A stretch of DNA of 17,524 nucleotides from CAZOWM01 sp964583615 (lineage in GTDB: Bacteria > Spirochaetota > B62-G9 > DRHN01), in NCBI GenBank assembly GCA_964583615.1, contig CAZOWM010000059.1:1-17524 (forward strand). The letters are read 5' to 3'. Below, piece after piece: positions 1 to 7,473 of the stretch. The notes below the pieces were generated by a model, which saw only the letters and a program-made list of their open reading frames with translations, had not been told where the DNA came from and did no database searches. Each line of letters opens with the position of its first letter. Within the stretch, counting starts at the first letter, position 1. Both the position numbers and the translations under genes were made by a program.

Positions 1-1
1 T

Positions 2-74
2 TGGGCGATATTGGACTTGAACCAATGGCCTCCTGCTTGTAAGGCAGGCGCTCTCCCATCTGAGCTAATCGCCC
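2..74 (-). tRNA. tRNA-Val (anticodon TAC)
   Basis: Read on the minus strand, this 73-base segment folds as a full cloverleaf. The acceptor stem GGGCGAT pairs with ATCGCCC, the D arm contains TTAGCTCAGATGGGAGAGC, and the anticodon stem CCTGC/GCAGG encloses the loop CTTACAA. The T arm is ATTGG-TTCAAGT-CCAAT. The anticodon TAC reads GUA and other valine codons. The discriminator base is A at position 2, and the next base is A rather than C, so the 3' CCA is not encoded and must be added by a nucleotidyltransferase. Only one base of window lies beyond the 3' end, so a following tRNA cannot be excluded. Confidence 0.96.
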
Positions 75-85
75 TTGTCAGAGTG

Positions 86-114
86 AAGATAGCGCAAACC
101 CAATACCCAGTCAA
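86..114 (-). promoter_or_regulatory. Sigma-70-type promoter of the tRNA-Val gene
   Basis: On the minus strand there is TTGACT (109-114), a 17-base spacer, and TATCTT (86-91). Transcription would start about 5 bases upstream of the mature tRNA 5' end at 74. The -35 matches consensus at 5 of 6 positions and the -10 at 4 of 6, with ideal spacing. The distance to the tRNA is what a short processed leader would need. It lies just past the upstream operon's terminator, so the tRNA is probably transcribed independently. Confidence 0.65.
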
Positions 115-116
115 CG

Positions 117-140
117 AAAAAACGTGGAACCCTTTTCCAC
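117..140 (-). terminator. Rho-independent terminator of the ecf-coaX operon
   Basis: On the minus strand, GTGGAA (135-140) and TTCCAC (124-129) form a perfect 6-bp stem around a 5-base loop. One G and then six T follow (117-122). It sits 14 bases beyond the coaX stop codon, the normal position for an intrinsic terminator. The stem is short but the U tract is clean. Confidence 0.75.
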
Positions 141-154
141 TGGTTTTGGACCGC

Positions 155-919
155 TCACTCGTTTCTCTCACCTATGAGCCGTAATCCAGTGAGTGTGAGC
201 TCGGGATCGATGTGGGTAATTTCATCGGTGAGGGGAGCAAGAACCGTGCTTAAACCGCCGGTCGCAACAACGGATGCTTCGCCGCCGAGCTCTGTCCGTA
301 TTCTCCGTATCAGTCCTTCAACAAGGCCGATAAATCCGTAAATCAGACCCGACTGCATCGAGTGGACCGTGTTCTTCCCGATAGCACGTGGTGGAGGCGA
401 GAGGCTGATCCTCGGAAGCTGAGCGGTGGTAATAGCGAGCGCATCCGCCGCAGCCTCGAGGCCGGGGGCAATCGCGACGCCCACAAAGTCCCCCTCTTTC
501 GATACCGCGCTGAATGTGGTGGCTGTTCCGAAATCGATGATAATACATGCGCTCTGCAGCATGCTGTACGCGGCCACTGCATCTGCGACAAGGTCGGCAC
601 CGAGCTCACTCGGGTTGTCGATGCGAATTCGAAGCCCGGTGCGAACACCTGGCCCGACGATCAGCGGCAGGATCCCAAGATACTGGTCGAAGAGATCGTA
701 AAATACTTTTTGCAGCCGCGGTACAACGCAGGCAATGGTAACTTTCGAGATATCCTTCAGGCCGTACCCCCTGTCCTCGAGCAATGACTTTAGGAGCAGG
801 GCGTACTCGTCAGGCATTTTCTTTCTGTCGGTTCGCACTCTCCACTGTGCAACCCAGCGATCTTCGTTCCATAACCCGAGAACCAAATTTGTATTCCCAA
901 TATCAATACAGAGAAGCAT
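155..919 (-). CDS. coaX: Type III pantothenate kinase
   Basis: This 254-residue protein phosphorylates pantothenate with ATP, the first committed step of coenzyme A synthesis in the cytosol. It belongs to the ASKHA-fold CoaX family, usually about 250-260 residues. Visible motifs are the phosphate-binding DIGNTN at residues 6-11, PSELGADLVAD at 103-113 with the expected catalytic Asp109, DFGTATT at 129-135, and APG at 151-153. A strong GGAGG ribosome site lies 8 bases before the ATG and overlaps the end of the upstream transporter gene, whose stop is 12 bases away. It is the last gene of the ecf operon. Linkage to an ECF transporter suggests uptake followed by metabolic trapping of pantothenate. 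CoaX enzymes normally need a monovalent cation and resist CoA feedback; that is family knowledge, not seen here. Confidence 0.96.
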   Translation of the reverse strand: MLLCIDIGNTNLVLGLWNEDRWVAQWRVRTDRKKMPDEYALLLKSLLEDRGYGLKDISKVTIACVVPRLQKVFYDLFDQYLGILPLIVGPGVRTGLRIRIDNPSELGADLVADAVAAYSMLQSACIIIDFGTATTFSAVSKEGDFVGVAIAPGLEAAADALAITTAQLPRISLSPPPRAIGKNTVHSMQSGLIYGFIGLVEGLIRRIRTELGGEASVVATGGLSTVLAPLTDEITHIDPELTLTGLRLIGERNE

Positions 920-931
920 TGCTCTTTCCTC

Positions 932-1486
932 CTATATGGACGATCCTTTTCTGCGTGTCTCGATCTTCTTCCAGGAAGCAATAATCACAAATGTAACGAC
1001 CGCTGACAGACCGGCTTCAGGAAGGCCGTTTATTGCTGCGATTCCAAAAATTCCCGCCCACGGGAGCTTTCTGAGCAGCCCCAGAACCCCAAGCACGAGC
1101 ACTGTGTTCGTGAGAGATCCAACGATGCCTGCAATAATCAGTGCGGGAATCTCGTGTATTCTTCGCGTTGCTCTGTAGGCAAGCCATGCGGTTATACCGA
1201 TAAAAAGACGTGGAAGTACCGAAACAAGAGGGTTCACAAACCAGACATCCGCAGGGCCCTGCGGTGCGATTGCAGCTCTCAGGAGGCTGAAAATCCCGAA
1301 GATAAAACCAATCACCACTCCGACCACGGGACCCTCGAGCACGGCACCGAGAATAACCGGAATATGCATCGTTGTGAGGGAAACTCCGGTGGGCATGGGG
1401 AAAAACCCGAGTGGTGTGACACTGAGGACAACGGAGAGTGCTCCCATTACCCCGGCAATGACGATTTTTCTAATGTTTGTGCTCAT
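932..1486 (-). CDS. ECF transporter S component, probably pantothenate-specific
   Basis: This is a 184-residue, very hydrophobic protein with about five or six membrane segments, the size of ECF substrate-capture (S) subunits. Near the N terminus it has the stretch TTMHIPVILGAVLEGP, followed by a glycine-rich helix ending IFGIFSLLRA, then NPLVSVLPRLFIG. This pattern fits the PF12822-type S components, including the PanT group. The ATG at 1486 is chosen because GGAGG lies about 8 bases upstream; the frame is open further upstream but only inside ecfT. The ecfT stop and this start share one base (TGATG), so translation is probably coupled. Position between ecfT and coaX makes pantothenate or a precursor the best substrate guess. 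The S-component family is certain to me at about 0.9; the substrate at about 0.65. Confidence 0.88.
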   Translation of the reverse strand: MSTNIRKIVIAGVMGALSVVLSVTPLGFFPMPTGVSLTTMHIPVILGAVLEGPVVGVVIGFIFGIFSLLRAAIAPQGPADVWFVNPLVSVLPRLFIGITAWLAYRATRRIHEIPALIIAGIVGSLTNTVLVLGVLGLLRKLPWAGIFGIAAINGLPEAGLSAVVTFVIIASWKKIETRRKGSSI

Positions 1487-2388
1487 CAGTGTATTCCTCC
1501 TCTTATAAGTGTTTTCCACATTGACCATATGAGCTGATCCATGTGAAAAAAATAAATCATAGCGGCGGTGCATATAACGCTGATACCTGCCAAGAGCGCA
1601 ATGTAATCTCCGGCCTTTGCGCGCAGCCGAATGAAGTGCGTTCGTCCCCTCCCCCCCACGTAACACCGTGCCTCCATCGCCTCGCTGAGACTGTACGCAT
1701 GCTTCAGGCTCTGTGCGAAAAGAGGAATGAACAGGGGAAAAAGCCTTTTTATCCGTCTGAAAAAACCGCGACGTGTACCGTATCCGAAATCCGCACCCCT
1801 AGAAGCCTGCGCTTTCATGAGCCACTCGGCCTCTCCCATCAGAATCGGAATGAATCGAACGGCAATGTTGACAGTGAGTGCCAGTTCATGTGCCGGAAAC
1901 CCGATTCTCTGCAAAGGCCGCAAAATGTGCTCAATTCCGTGGGTGAGCTCAGTTGTGGTCGTGCAGAATGAAAAAAGACTCAGACCAAGCACGATGACGA
2001 CGAATCTCAGTATAAGCAGAACACCGGCGGTGATGCTCTCGTGTGTAACCCGAAGAAAACGCCACTGCCAAATGGCTTCATCCTCTGCACCGAGTCTCGG
2101 TACCGCAAAAACCTGTATAAGCGCGAGGATAATGAGAAAAATGGCAACTGGCCGAAGCGCTGTAAATGCGAGCCTGAGCTGGACCCGGGTGAGAAGAAGC
2201 CCGAATACGACAGCGATCAGAAGTAACACTGCCGAAAGCACACTCCCCAGCCCTACCGCAGCACAGATGAGCAGGATGCCCAGTACGAGCTTTATTCGCG
2301 GGTCTATACGGTGTATGATGGAATCGGTGGGCATGTACTGGCCGATGCTCAGTTTTGTGAAGAGCTCAAATTCGGTGCGTTTCGTCAT
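1486..2388 (-). CDS. ecfT: Energy-coupling factor transmembrane subunit EcfT
   Basis: This 300-residue membrane protein links the two ATPases to the S subunit of an ECF importer. It has hydrophobic segments near residues 33-66, 79-96, 119-141 and 263-285. Two Ala-Arg-Gly type coupling motifs lie in the cytoplasmic helices: ASRG at 195-198 and AMEARCY at 237-243, where Cys replaces Gly as in many relatives. These helices contact the grooves of the ATPases. The ATG at 2388 has GGAG about 8 bases upstream, inside the end of ecfA, and the two genes overlap by 23 bases. Together with the fused ATPase upstream and the S component downstream it makes a complete transporter, so this looks like a dedicated system, although EcfT can also serve unlinked S subunits. 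Confidence 0.95.
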   Translation of the reverse strand: MTKRTEFELFTKLSIGQYMPTDSIIHRIDPRIKLVLGILLICAAVGLGSVLSAVLLLIAVVFGLLLTRVQLRLAFTALRPVAIFLIILALIQVFAVPRLGAEDEAIWQWRFLRVTHESITAGVLLILRFVVIVLGLSLFSFCTTTTELTHGIEHILRPLQRIGFPAHELALTVNIAVRFIPILMGEAEWLMKAQASRGADFGYGTRRGFFRRIKRLFPLFIPLFAQSLKHAYSLSEAMEARCYVGGRGRTHFIRLRAKAGDYIALLAGISVICTAAMIYFFHMDQLIWSMWKTLIRGGIH

Positions 2389-4147
2389 TGACGAGTCTCC
2401 GTATTTCCTCAGTCACCTCTTCAACACTCAGAAGGCCTTCGGTAACCGCATATCCCCGGGCTGAAAGCTGGCGTAATACATCCGCCGCAACGGGGAGGCG
2501 AAGCCCGTGTTTCACAAGAAGCGCATAGTCTCCAAACACGTCGCGGGTGTGCCCTTCCGTGATCAACTTTCCCCCGTTTATCACGTAGGTGCGGTCCGCA
2601 AGCTCAGTGACATCCTCCATCGAGTGGGAGGCAATCACGATCGCCCTTCCCCCTGTGTTCCACCGTGCGAGGATATTTATGAGCTGCCGTCTGCCGTCAG
2701 GATCGAGGCTCGCAGTCGGCTCGTCCAGTACGAGCACACGCGGTTCCATCGCCAGTATTCCGGCAAGCGCAAGCCTTCTTTTTTCCCCGAGGCTGAGCTC
2801 CGACGTTTTTCGGTCCTTGAAAATAAAAGGCAGCCCCACCATCTCCATGGCGTTTCTCACCCGCTCGCGCACTTCATCCTTTCCGAGATTTATATTTCTC
2901 GGTCCGAAGGCCACATCATCACCTGCATACTGTTCGAATAGCTGCTTCTCGGGATTTTGAAAAAGCAGGCCGATCTTACTCCGTACTTCACCGATGTTCA
3001 CCGAAGCAGTCTTCAAGGGCACTCCATCAAAATAGACGTCCCCCTGCGCCGGCCGCAGCAGGCCGTTCAAATGAAGAAGGAGTGTGGACTTCCCTGATCC
3101 TGCAGGTCCGATTATTCCTACAGTTTCATTTGCATATACCCTGAGGCTCACATCGTGAAGCGACTTCACTTCCAGCGCGGTACCCGAAAGATACCAGTGA
3201 AAGAGATTTTTCGCCTCAAGAATCGGCATATCAGTGGTTATCGCTCTTTTCTCCGGCTCCGTTCCCCTTCTTGAGGTTTCAGCCTGTCTTTTTTTCCCTC
3301 CGAGATGCGAATCAAGCGTTTCAACCAAAGCCTCAGCAGTAAGGACATTTTCAGGAAAACAGTGAGAAAATGCATGGATGTTTTTTGCCAATCTCTTGGC
3401 CACAGGAAGATCGAGTTTGATTTTTCTCAGCCTCTCTTCCTGGGCAAAAACCCAATCGGCTTCCCCATCAAGATGAATCGCACCATCCGAGAGGACCAAC
3501 ACTCTGTCTGCGCGCGCTGCTTCTTCCATCGAATGCGTTGCAGTAATGATCGTCATTCCCTGCGCCCGGAGTGTCTCTACGGTTTGGATGAACCGTCTTT
3601 TCGAAGCGGGATCGAGCATCGCGGCCGCTTCGTCCAAAAGGAGACATTTCGGCATCATCGCAAGAGTCGATGCAACTGCGAGAAGCTGCTTCTGCCCAGA
3701 AGAAAGGAGGCTGGTCGGCCGTTTGCTCATCTCCGTCAAACCCGTACTTTCGAGCGCCCATTTCACACGTTCACGGAGCTCCGTTTCAGGAATACCGAGA
3801 TTTTCCGGTCCGAATGCGACGTCCTCTTCAACCACGGTGGCAATGATCTGAGTTTCAGGCTCCTGAAACACCATCCCCACAGTGCTCCGAATGTCAAGGA
3901 GATGCTCCCTGCTTTTCGTGTTCCACCCCCTTACATAGAGGTCACCTTCAGTCGGTACGAGGAGCGCGTTCATTTGTCGCAGAAAAGTCGACTTTCCGGA
4001 ACCGTTCGCCCCCACGACGGCAACATACTCCCCCTCAACTATGTGTAGATTGACATCCTGAAGGGCGAAAACCCGCGCACGTGCATCAGGCCGGTAGGAA
4101 AACCACACACCGTCAAATCGTATCAACACATTTTCGTGGCCGGACAT
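2366..4147 (-). CDS. ecfA: Fused double ATPase of the ECF transporter (EcfA1-EcfA2)
   Basis: A single 593-residue chain carries two ABC ATPase domains that in many bacteria are separate EcfA1 and EcfA2 proteins. Domain 1 has Walker A GANGSGKS at 46-53, Q-loop Gln95, signature LSSGQ at 148-152, Walker B ending in Asp172-Glu173, and switch His205. Its EPETQ...ATVVEEDVAFG region and EAAAMLDP resemble EcfA1. Domain 2 has Walker A GPAGSGKS at 347-354, Gln397, signature LSLGE at 451-455, DEP at 475-477, and His508; its NPEKQLFEQ stretch resembles EcfA2. A charged linker around 280-305 joins them. Both catalytic glutamates are present, so both sites could hydrolyse ATP, though the second signature is less canonical. 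It is the first gene of the operon and drives import through EcfT. Confidence 0.95.
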   Translation of the reverse strand: MSGHENVLIRFDGVWFSYRPDARARVFALQDVNLHIVEGEYVAVVGANGSGKSTFLRQMNALLVPTEGDLYVRGWNTKSREHLLDIRSTVGMVFQEPETQIIATVVEEDVAFGPENLGIPETELRERVKWALESTGLTEMSKRPTSLLSSGQKQLLAVASTLAMMPKCLLLDEAAAMLDPASKRRFIQTVETLRAQGMTIITATHSMEEAARADRVLVLSDGAIHLDGEADWVFAQEERLRKIKLDLPVAKRLAKNIHAFSHCFPENVLTAEALVETLDSHLGGKKRQAETSRRGTEPEKRAITTDMPILEAKNLFHWYLSGTALEVKSLHDVSLRVYANETVGIIGPAGSGKSTLLLHLNGLLRPAQGDVYFDGVPLKTASVNIGEVRSKIGLLFQNPEKQLFEQYAGDDVAFGPRNINLGKDEVRERVRNAMEMVGLPFIFKDRKTSELSLGEKRRLALAGILAMEPRVLVLDEPTASLDPDGRRQLINILARWNTGGRAIVIASHSMEDVTELADRTYVINGGKLITEGHTRDVFGDYALLVKHGLRLPVAADVLRQLSARGYAVTEGLLSVEEVTEEIRRLVNDETHRI

Positions 4148-4458
4148 ATCCTGTGTTCATTATCTCCCAAAATCGGAGCGCACACCATTCCTCAGATATG
4201 AAAAAAGGATTGACAGAAACGGTTACCGGAAAAAAACTCTATGGAGAGAAACGAAAGGCGACTGAGAATAAATGTCACTTTCAGTTGTCTCGGTCTGCAT
4301 CGATCCAAGCAACCGTCGTAACCTTTGAACAATTAGAAGGAATGTATACTTTCTTCGCACTGCGGTCAATAGAAATTGCCGGAGAGTTCGTTTCGTATCG
4401 GTATCCGGGAATTGTGACTTTCATTTTTACTGCATATACAGTATATTTAAAAAGTCCT
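4148..4458. other. Divergent intergenic region, 311 bases
   Basis: This region separates the ecf operon (leftward) from the adenosine deaminase gene (rightward). It should hold both promoters. The rightward side has a good promoter-like pair and a near-palindrome close to the adenosine deaminase start, listed separately. On the leftward side GATAAT at 4156-4161 could be a -10 element for ecfA, but no convincing -35 was found. One rightward frame, in phase with adenosine deaminase, stays open throughout. Its predicted residues show no recognisable domain, so I treat it as non-coding. No riboswitch or RNA gene could be supported. Confidence 0.5.
4412..4443 (+). promoter_or_regulatory. Promoter and near-palindromic operator candidate before adenosine deaminase
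   Basis: TTGTGA (4412-4417), a 17-base spacer and TATACA (4435-4440) form a sigma-70-like promoter. The -10 is embedded in a 16-base near-perfect inverted repeat, TACTGCATATACAGTA (4428-4443), with one mismatched pair between the half-sites. An inverted repeat over a -10 element is a typical repressor position. Predicted transcription would begin only about 10 bases before the ATG at 4459, leaving almost no leader and no clear Shine-Dalgarno. Both the promoter and the operator reading are inference. Confidence 0.45.
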
Positions 4459-5616
4459 ATGATTACCTCTGACAAGCTGAAAAAGATCAAACTGACAGAA
4501 GAACTGATAAGAAAATTGCCGAAAGTTCTTCTCCACGATCACCTCGATGGAGGATTACGGCCGAATACCATCATTGAACTATCTCAGCAGCACAACCCCT
4601 CACTTCCGGAAAATGATCCAGAAAAACTCGCACGCTGGTTTCACGAAGGTGCAAACAGAGGAAACCTGACGGAATATCTCAAAGGGTTCAGCTACACAAT
4701 CGGTGTCATGCAGACCGAGCACGCACTTCACCGTGTTGCCTACGAAATGATGGAGGATATGAAAAAAGACGGCGTCGTCTATGTGGAGACACGATTTTCT
4801 CCCCTTTATCATACAAAATCCGGCCTGAGTTACGATCAGATCGTAGAGTCAGTGCTCAGAGGGCTCAAGGATGGAGCGCGCACCTTTAACGTGAAGTTCG
4901 GGCTGGTCATCTGCGCCATGAGAAATCTCCCACCTTCGAGCTCGCTAGAAATGGCAAAACTTGCCGTACGCTTCAGGGAACAGGGTGTCGTCGGCTTTGA
5001 TCTCGCCGGTGATGAGCTCGGATATCCGCCAAAGGACCATTTCGACGCATTTCACCATATACAGAGAAACAATTTTTACATCACGATCCACTCCGGAGAA
5101 GCCTTCGGCAAAGAGTCGATATGGCAGGCACTCCAGTTCTGCGGAACCCACAGAATCGGCCACGGAATGCACCTGAAAGACGATATCATGACGGAAAACA
5201 ATGAGATCATCGAAATGGGATACCTCTCCCGCTATGTACGAGACAGGAGAATCCCCCTCGAGGTGTGTCTTTCTTCGAATGTTCACACAGGTGCGATGCC
5301 AAACCTGCGGTATCATCCTTTCCCCATTTTCTACAAAAACGGTTTCAGAGTCACACTCAACACGGATAACCGGCTCATGAGCAATACCACACTGACAAAG
5401 GAGTTCCTCATTGCAGCACGCAGTTATAAGCTTACTGTCAAAGACATTGAAAAATTGACGCTCAACGCAATGAAAAGCGCGTTTACCCATTTTCCGGAAC
5501 GGTTACGTATAATATACGACGTTCTCAAACCTGGATATGCACAAATCATGAAGAACGAACTGGATAAGCTCGACAATGCACACAGACAAAAACATTCGGA
5601 ACACCAGAAGATTTAA
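4459..5616 (+). CDS. add: Adenosine deaminase
   Basis: This 385-residue metal-dependent hydrolase would convert adenosine (and deoxyadenosine) to inosine plus ammonia in the cytosol. The fold is a TIM barrel of the amidohydrolase superfamily. Visible residues are the zinc ligands His26 and His28 in LLHDHLDGG, His211 with catalytic Glu214 in HSGEA, His235 in RIGHG, and Asp303 in NTDNRLMS, the variant common in bacterial Add rather than the mammalian NTDDP. The ATG at 4459 is chosen because the homologous part begins about 20 residues later, as in relatives, even though the frame is open upstream. No clear ribosome site precedes it, so the start is the weakest part of the call. The downstream PfkB kinase overlaps its end by 41 bases. 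N6-methyladenine or aminofutalosine deaminase activity is a possible alternative within the family. Confidence 0.93.
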   Translation: MITSDKLKKIKLTEELIRKLPKVLLHDHLDGGLRPNTIIELSQQHNPSLPENDPEKLARWFHEGANRGNLTEYLKGFSYTIGVMQTEHALHRVAYEMMEDMKKDGVVYVETRFSPLYHTKSGLSYDQIVESVLRGLKDGARTFNVKFGLVICAMRNLPPSSSLEMAKLAVRFREQGVVGFDLAGDELGYPPKDHFDAFHHIQRNNFYITIHSGEAFGKESIWQALQFCGTHRIGHGMHLKDDIMTENNEIIEMGYLSRYVRDRRIPLEVCLSSNVHTGAMPNLRYHPFPIFYKNGFRVTLNTDNRLMSNTTLTKEFLIAARSYKLTVKDIEKLTLNAMKSAFTHFPERLRIIYDVLKPGYAQIMKNELDKLDNAHRQKHSEHQKI

Positions 5617-6649
5617 CCGGAAATCAGAAAAACCTCTTTCAGAAGGTAATTTTTCACCGCGGTTCGATATATGCGGTATGGGAAACCCACTCGTCGACAT
5701 CCTCGTGTATGTTGATGATGCATTTCTCCTGAAGCACGGCCTCAACAAGGGTATTATGCACCTGATTGACTGGGAGCGAAGGGAGCTCCTGCTCGAGCTG
5801 ATCAGAGGGAAAGAGATTACCATGGAGGCCGGAGGATCCTGCCCGAACACTCTCGCCACTCTTGGTCTGTTGGGGTTGCGGGTTGCTTTCATGGGGAAGA
5901 TCGGCAACGATGATCTCGGAAGAGTATTTGAGGAAAAAATTACCGCAAAAAAAGTGCATTCCTATCTTCATAAGTGTAAGGAAAAGACAGGCACAAGCAT
6001 CATTCTCATCACCCCTGACAAAGAACGGACGATGAACACGCACCTCAGTGCCTGTCGGGAATACCGTGAAGACGATCTTCCCGTGGAGGTGATCGACGGT
6101 TCGCGTTTTTTTTACTTCACCGGTTACATGTGGGATACGGAAACGCAAAAAACCGCAGTGAAAAAAGCCATCCAGAGGGCCCGGGAAAGCGGTCTTCAGA
6201 TAATATTCGACACAGCCGACCCCTTCGCGGTAGAGCGCTACAGGGAGGATTTTCTTGACTTGATCAGCGAAAGTGTGGACATAGTTGTTGCAAACGCGCA
6301 AGAGGCACAGATTCTCACAGGGGGAAAAATCGAAGATGGTGTGAAGAAACTCGGAGAGCATGCACGAATCGCAGTTGTGAAAAACGGTGCGAAGAATACC
6401 CATATCTTCAGCGAGGGAACGTACATCAATGTGCCGAGTTTTCACACCGATGTAAAGGATACAACCGGAGCGGGCGATGCATTCTCTGCGGGATTTATCT
6501 ACGGTCTCATCAAAGGGCACTCGCTCTACATGTGCGGAAAGATCGCCTCCTTTGTCGCGTCAAAAACCATTGAGAAAATCGGCGCGCAGGTCCCGGACGA
6601 CATTCATAACCTTCTCCAGAAGATGCTGAAAACCCACGCAGATCTCTGA
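5576..6649 (+). CDS. PfkB-family kinase, probably adenosine kinase-like
   Basis: This 357-residue ribokinase-fold protein would transfer phosphate from ATP to the hydroxymethyl group of a sugar or nucleoside. It shows the N-terminal GNPLVDIL at 37-44, the substrate-lid glycines GGSCPNT at 86-92, NAQEAQILTGG at 240-250, and the ATP/anion-hole signature DTTGAGDAFSAGF at 295-307 with catalytic base Asp301. The GNPLVDI and GGSCPNT details resemble the adenosine-kinase branch, and the overlap with adenosine deaminase supports a nucleoside substrate; sugar substrates remain possible. The ATG at 5576 lies inside the deaminase gene. About 28 residues precede the conserved fold and no strong ribosome site is seen, so the true start may be downstream or depend on translational coupling. 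Confidence 0.85.
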   Translation: MHTDKNIRNTRRFNRKSEKPLSEGNFSPRFDICGMGNPLVDILVYVDDAFLLKHGLNKGIMHLIDWERRELLLELIRGKEITMEAGGSCPNTLATLGLLGLRVAFMGKIGNDDLGRVFEEKITAKKVHSYLHKCKEKTGTSIILITPDKERTMNTHLSACREYREDDLPVEVIDGSRFFYFTGYMWDTETQKTAVKKAIQRARESGLQIIFDTADPFAVERYREDFLDLISESVDIVVANAQEAQILTGGKIEDGVKKLGEHARIAVVKNGAKNTHIFSEGTYINVPSFHTDVKDTTGAGDAFSAGFIYGLIKGHSLYMCGKIASFVASKTIEKIGAQVPDDIHNLLQKMLKTHADL

Positions 6650-6703
6650 ATGAGCATGTGCACGCCTCGCCACATCTTTTCCATTCATGAAATCGTTCAT
6701 GCA

Positions 6704-6711
6704 GAGAGGAG
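6704..6711 (+). promoter_or_regulatory. Ribosome binding site deciding a TTG start
   Basis: GAGAGGAG ends six bases before the TTG at 6718. No in-frame ATG occurs until inside the catalytic motif of the encoded HAD protein, about 30 codons later, and the nearby ATG at 6731 is out of frame. The site therefore supports TTG as the initiation codon. Confidence 0.7.
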
Positions 6712-6717
6712 AGATAT

Positions 6718-7473
6718 TTGAAAACACACGATGAATCAGTGTTTCGATACTTCTTTGATGAGAGGCTCCATCAGTCTTTCGAAGGCGCCGATCTCATTGT
6801 GTTCGACATGAATGGACTTATCGTCAACGACGAAGGGATACAGCTCGAATCTGTGAACAGGGTTCTCAATCCGTTCAGCATTCGTGTCGGCAGAGAGTAC
6901 TGGATAAAAAGATGTATTGGAAAGCGAGCTGATCATTACCTTCTGCAAATCCTTTCCGAGAACGGGAAGGTCGAGGATGCGTACCAGATAAATATGCTTG
7001 TTGAAAAAAAAAACCACTGGTATGGGGAGCTGATATCCGACAGGGTGATGAGTCTCTTAAGACCGGGAGTTCGTTCGCTCGTAGAACACTTCTCACACCG
7101 TACCGACAAAATATTGGCTCTGGCAACCTCGGCACTCCGCCGGGAACTCGAAATCATAATGGGAAAAAGGGGGCTCGATCTCATGAAGCACTTTCGTTTC
7201 ATGCTCACCGGTGAGGACGTCAAGCGGAGTAAACCTGACCCTGAAATCTACGAAAGCCTTCTCACGCTCTCACGGATTCCCTCACATCGCTGTCTCGTGC
7301 TGGAAGACAGCGGCCCGGGGGTGGAGGCGTCCCACGCTGCGGGGATCGCGTGTGTCGCGGTGCCGAATGAGTACACTGCAGGACAGGACTTCTCACATGC
7401 AGCATTGGTTATCAGTGACCTCACCGAAACGGCTCGCATTCTGCATCCCCGTGATCCGGAGAGCACGCAATGA
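6718..7473 (+). CDS. HAD-superfamily hydrolase with an altered catalytic motif
   Basis: This 251-residue protein resembles the beta-phosphoglucomutase/phosphatase-like HAD subfamily with a helical cap. Motif I reads FDMNGLIVNDE: the nucleophile Asp30 is present, but Asn32 replaces the Asp that normally acts as general acid/base. Motif II is ATS with Thr137, motif III has Lys172 in KRSKPDPEIY, and motif IV is EDSGPGVEAS with Glu196-Asp197. The fold and metal site therefore look intact. Asn in motif I usually weakens or changes catalysis, so a slower phosphatase, a binding role or a different reaction is possible. It starts at TTG with a good ribosome site, 68 bases after the kinase gene, and overlaps the next gene by four bases (ATGA). 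The substrate is unknown; nearby nucleoside genes are only a hint. Confidence 0.85.
   Translation: MKTHDESVFRYFFDERLHQSFEGADLIVFDMNGLIVNDEGIQLESVNRVLNPFSIRVGREYWIKRCIGKRADHYLLQILSENGKVEDAYQINMLVEKKNHWYGELISDRVMSLLRPGVRSLVEHFSHRTDKILALATSALRRELEIIMGKRGLDLMKHFRFMLTGEDVKRSKPDPEIYESLLTLSRIPSHRCLVLEDSGPGVEASHAAGIACVAVPNEYTAGQDFSHAALVISDLTETARILHPRDPESTQ

Noticed and set aside
4262..4350. CTGAGA followed by ACCTTTGAAC, resembling parts of a thiamine pyrophosphate riboswitch.
   Set aside because: The second conserved half (CTGATCTGG and AGCG-AGGGA) does not match, no closing stem was found, and the downstream gene is unrelated to thiamine.
4428..4443. LexA-type SOS box before adenosine deaminase.
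   Set aside because: CTG and CAG are separated by six bases here, not the ten of the Escherichia coli LexA site, and the gene is not a DNA-repair gene. It is kept only as an unidentified operator candidate.
4081..4458. Long in-frame extension upstream of adenosine deaminase.
   Set aside because: The extension has no recognisable domain, overlaps ecfA in antisense at its left end, and the homologous enzyme begins just after 4459. The open frame alone is weak evidence.
5654..6520. A 288-codon leftward frame opposite the PfkB kinase.
   Set aside because: It mirrors a well-supported kinase with intact motifs, has no ribosome site and no recognisable domain.
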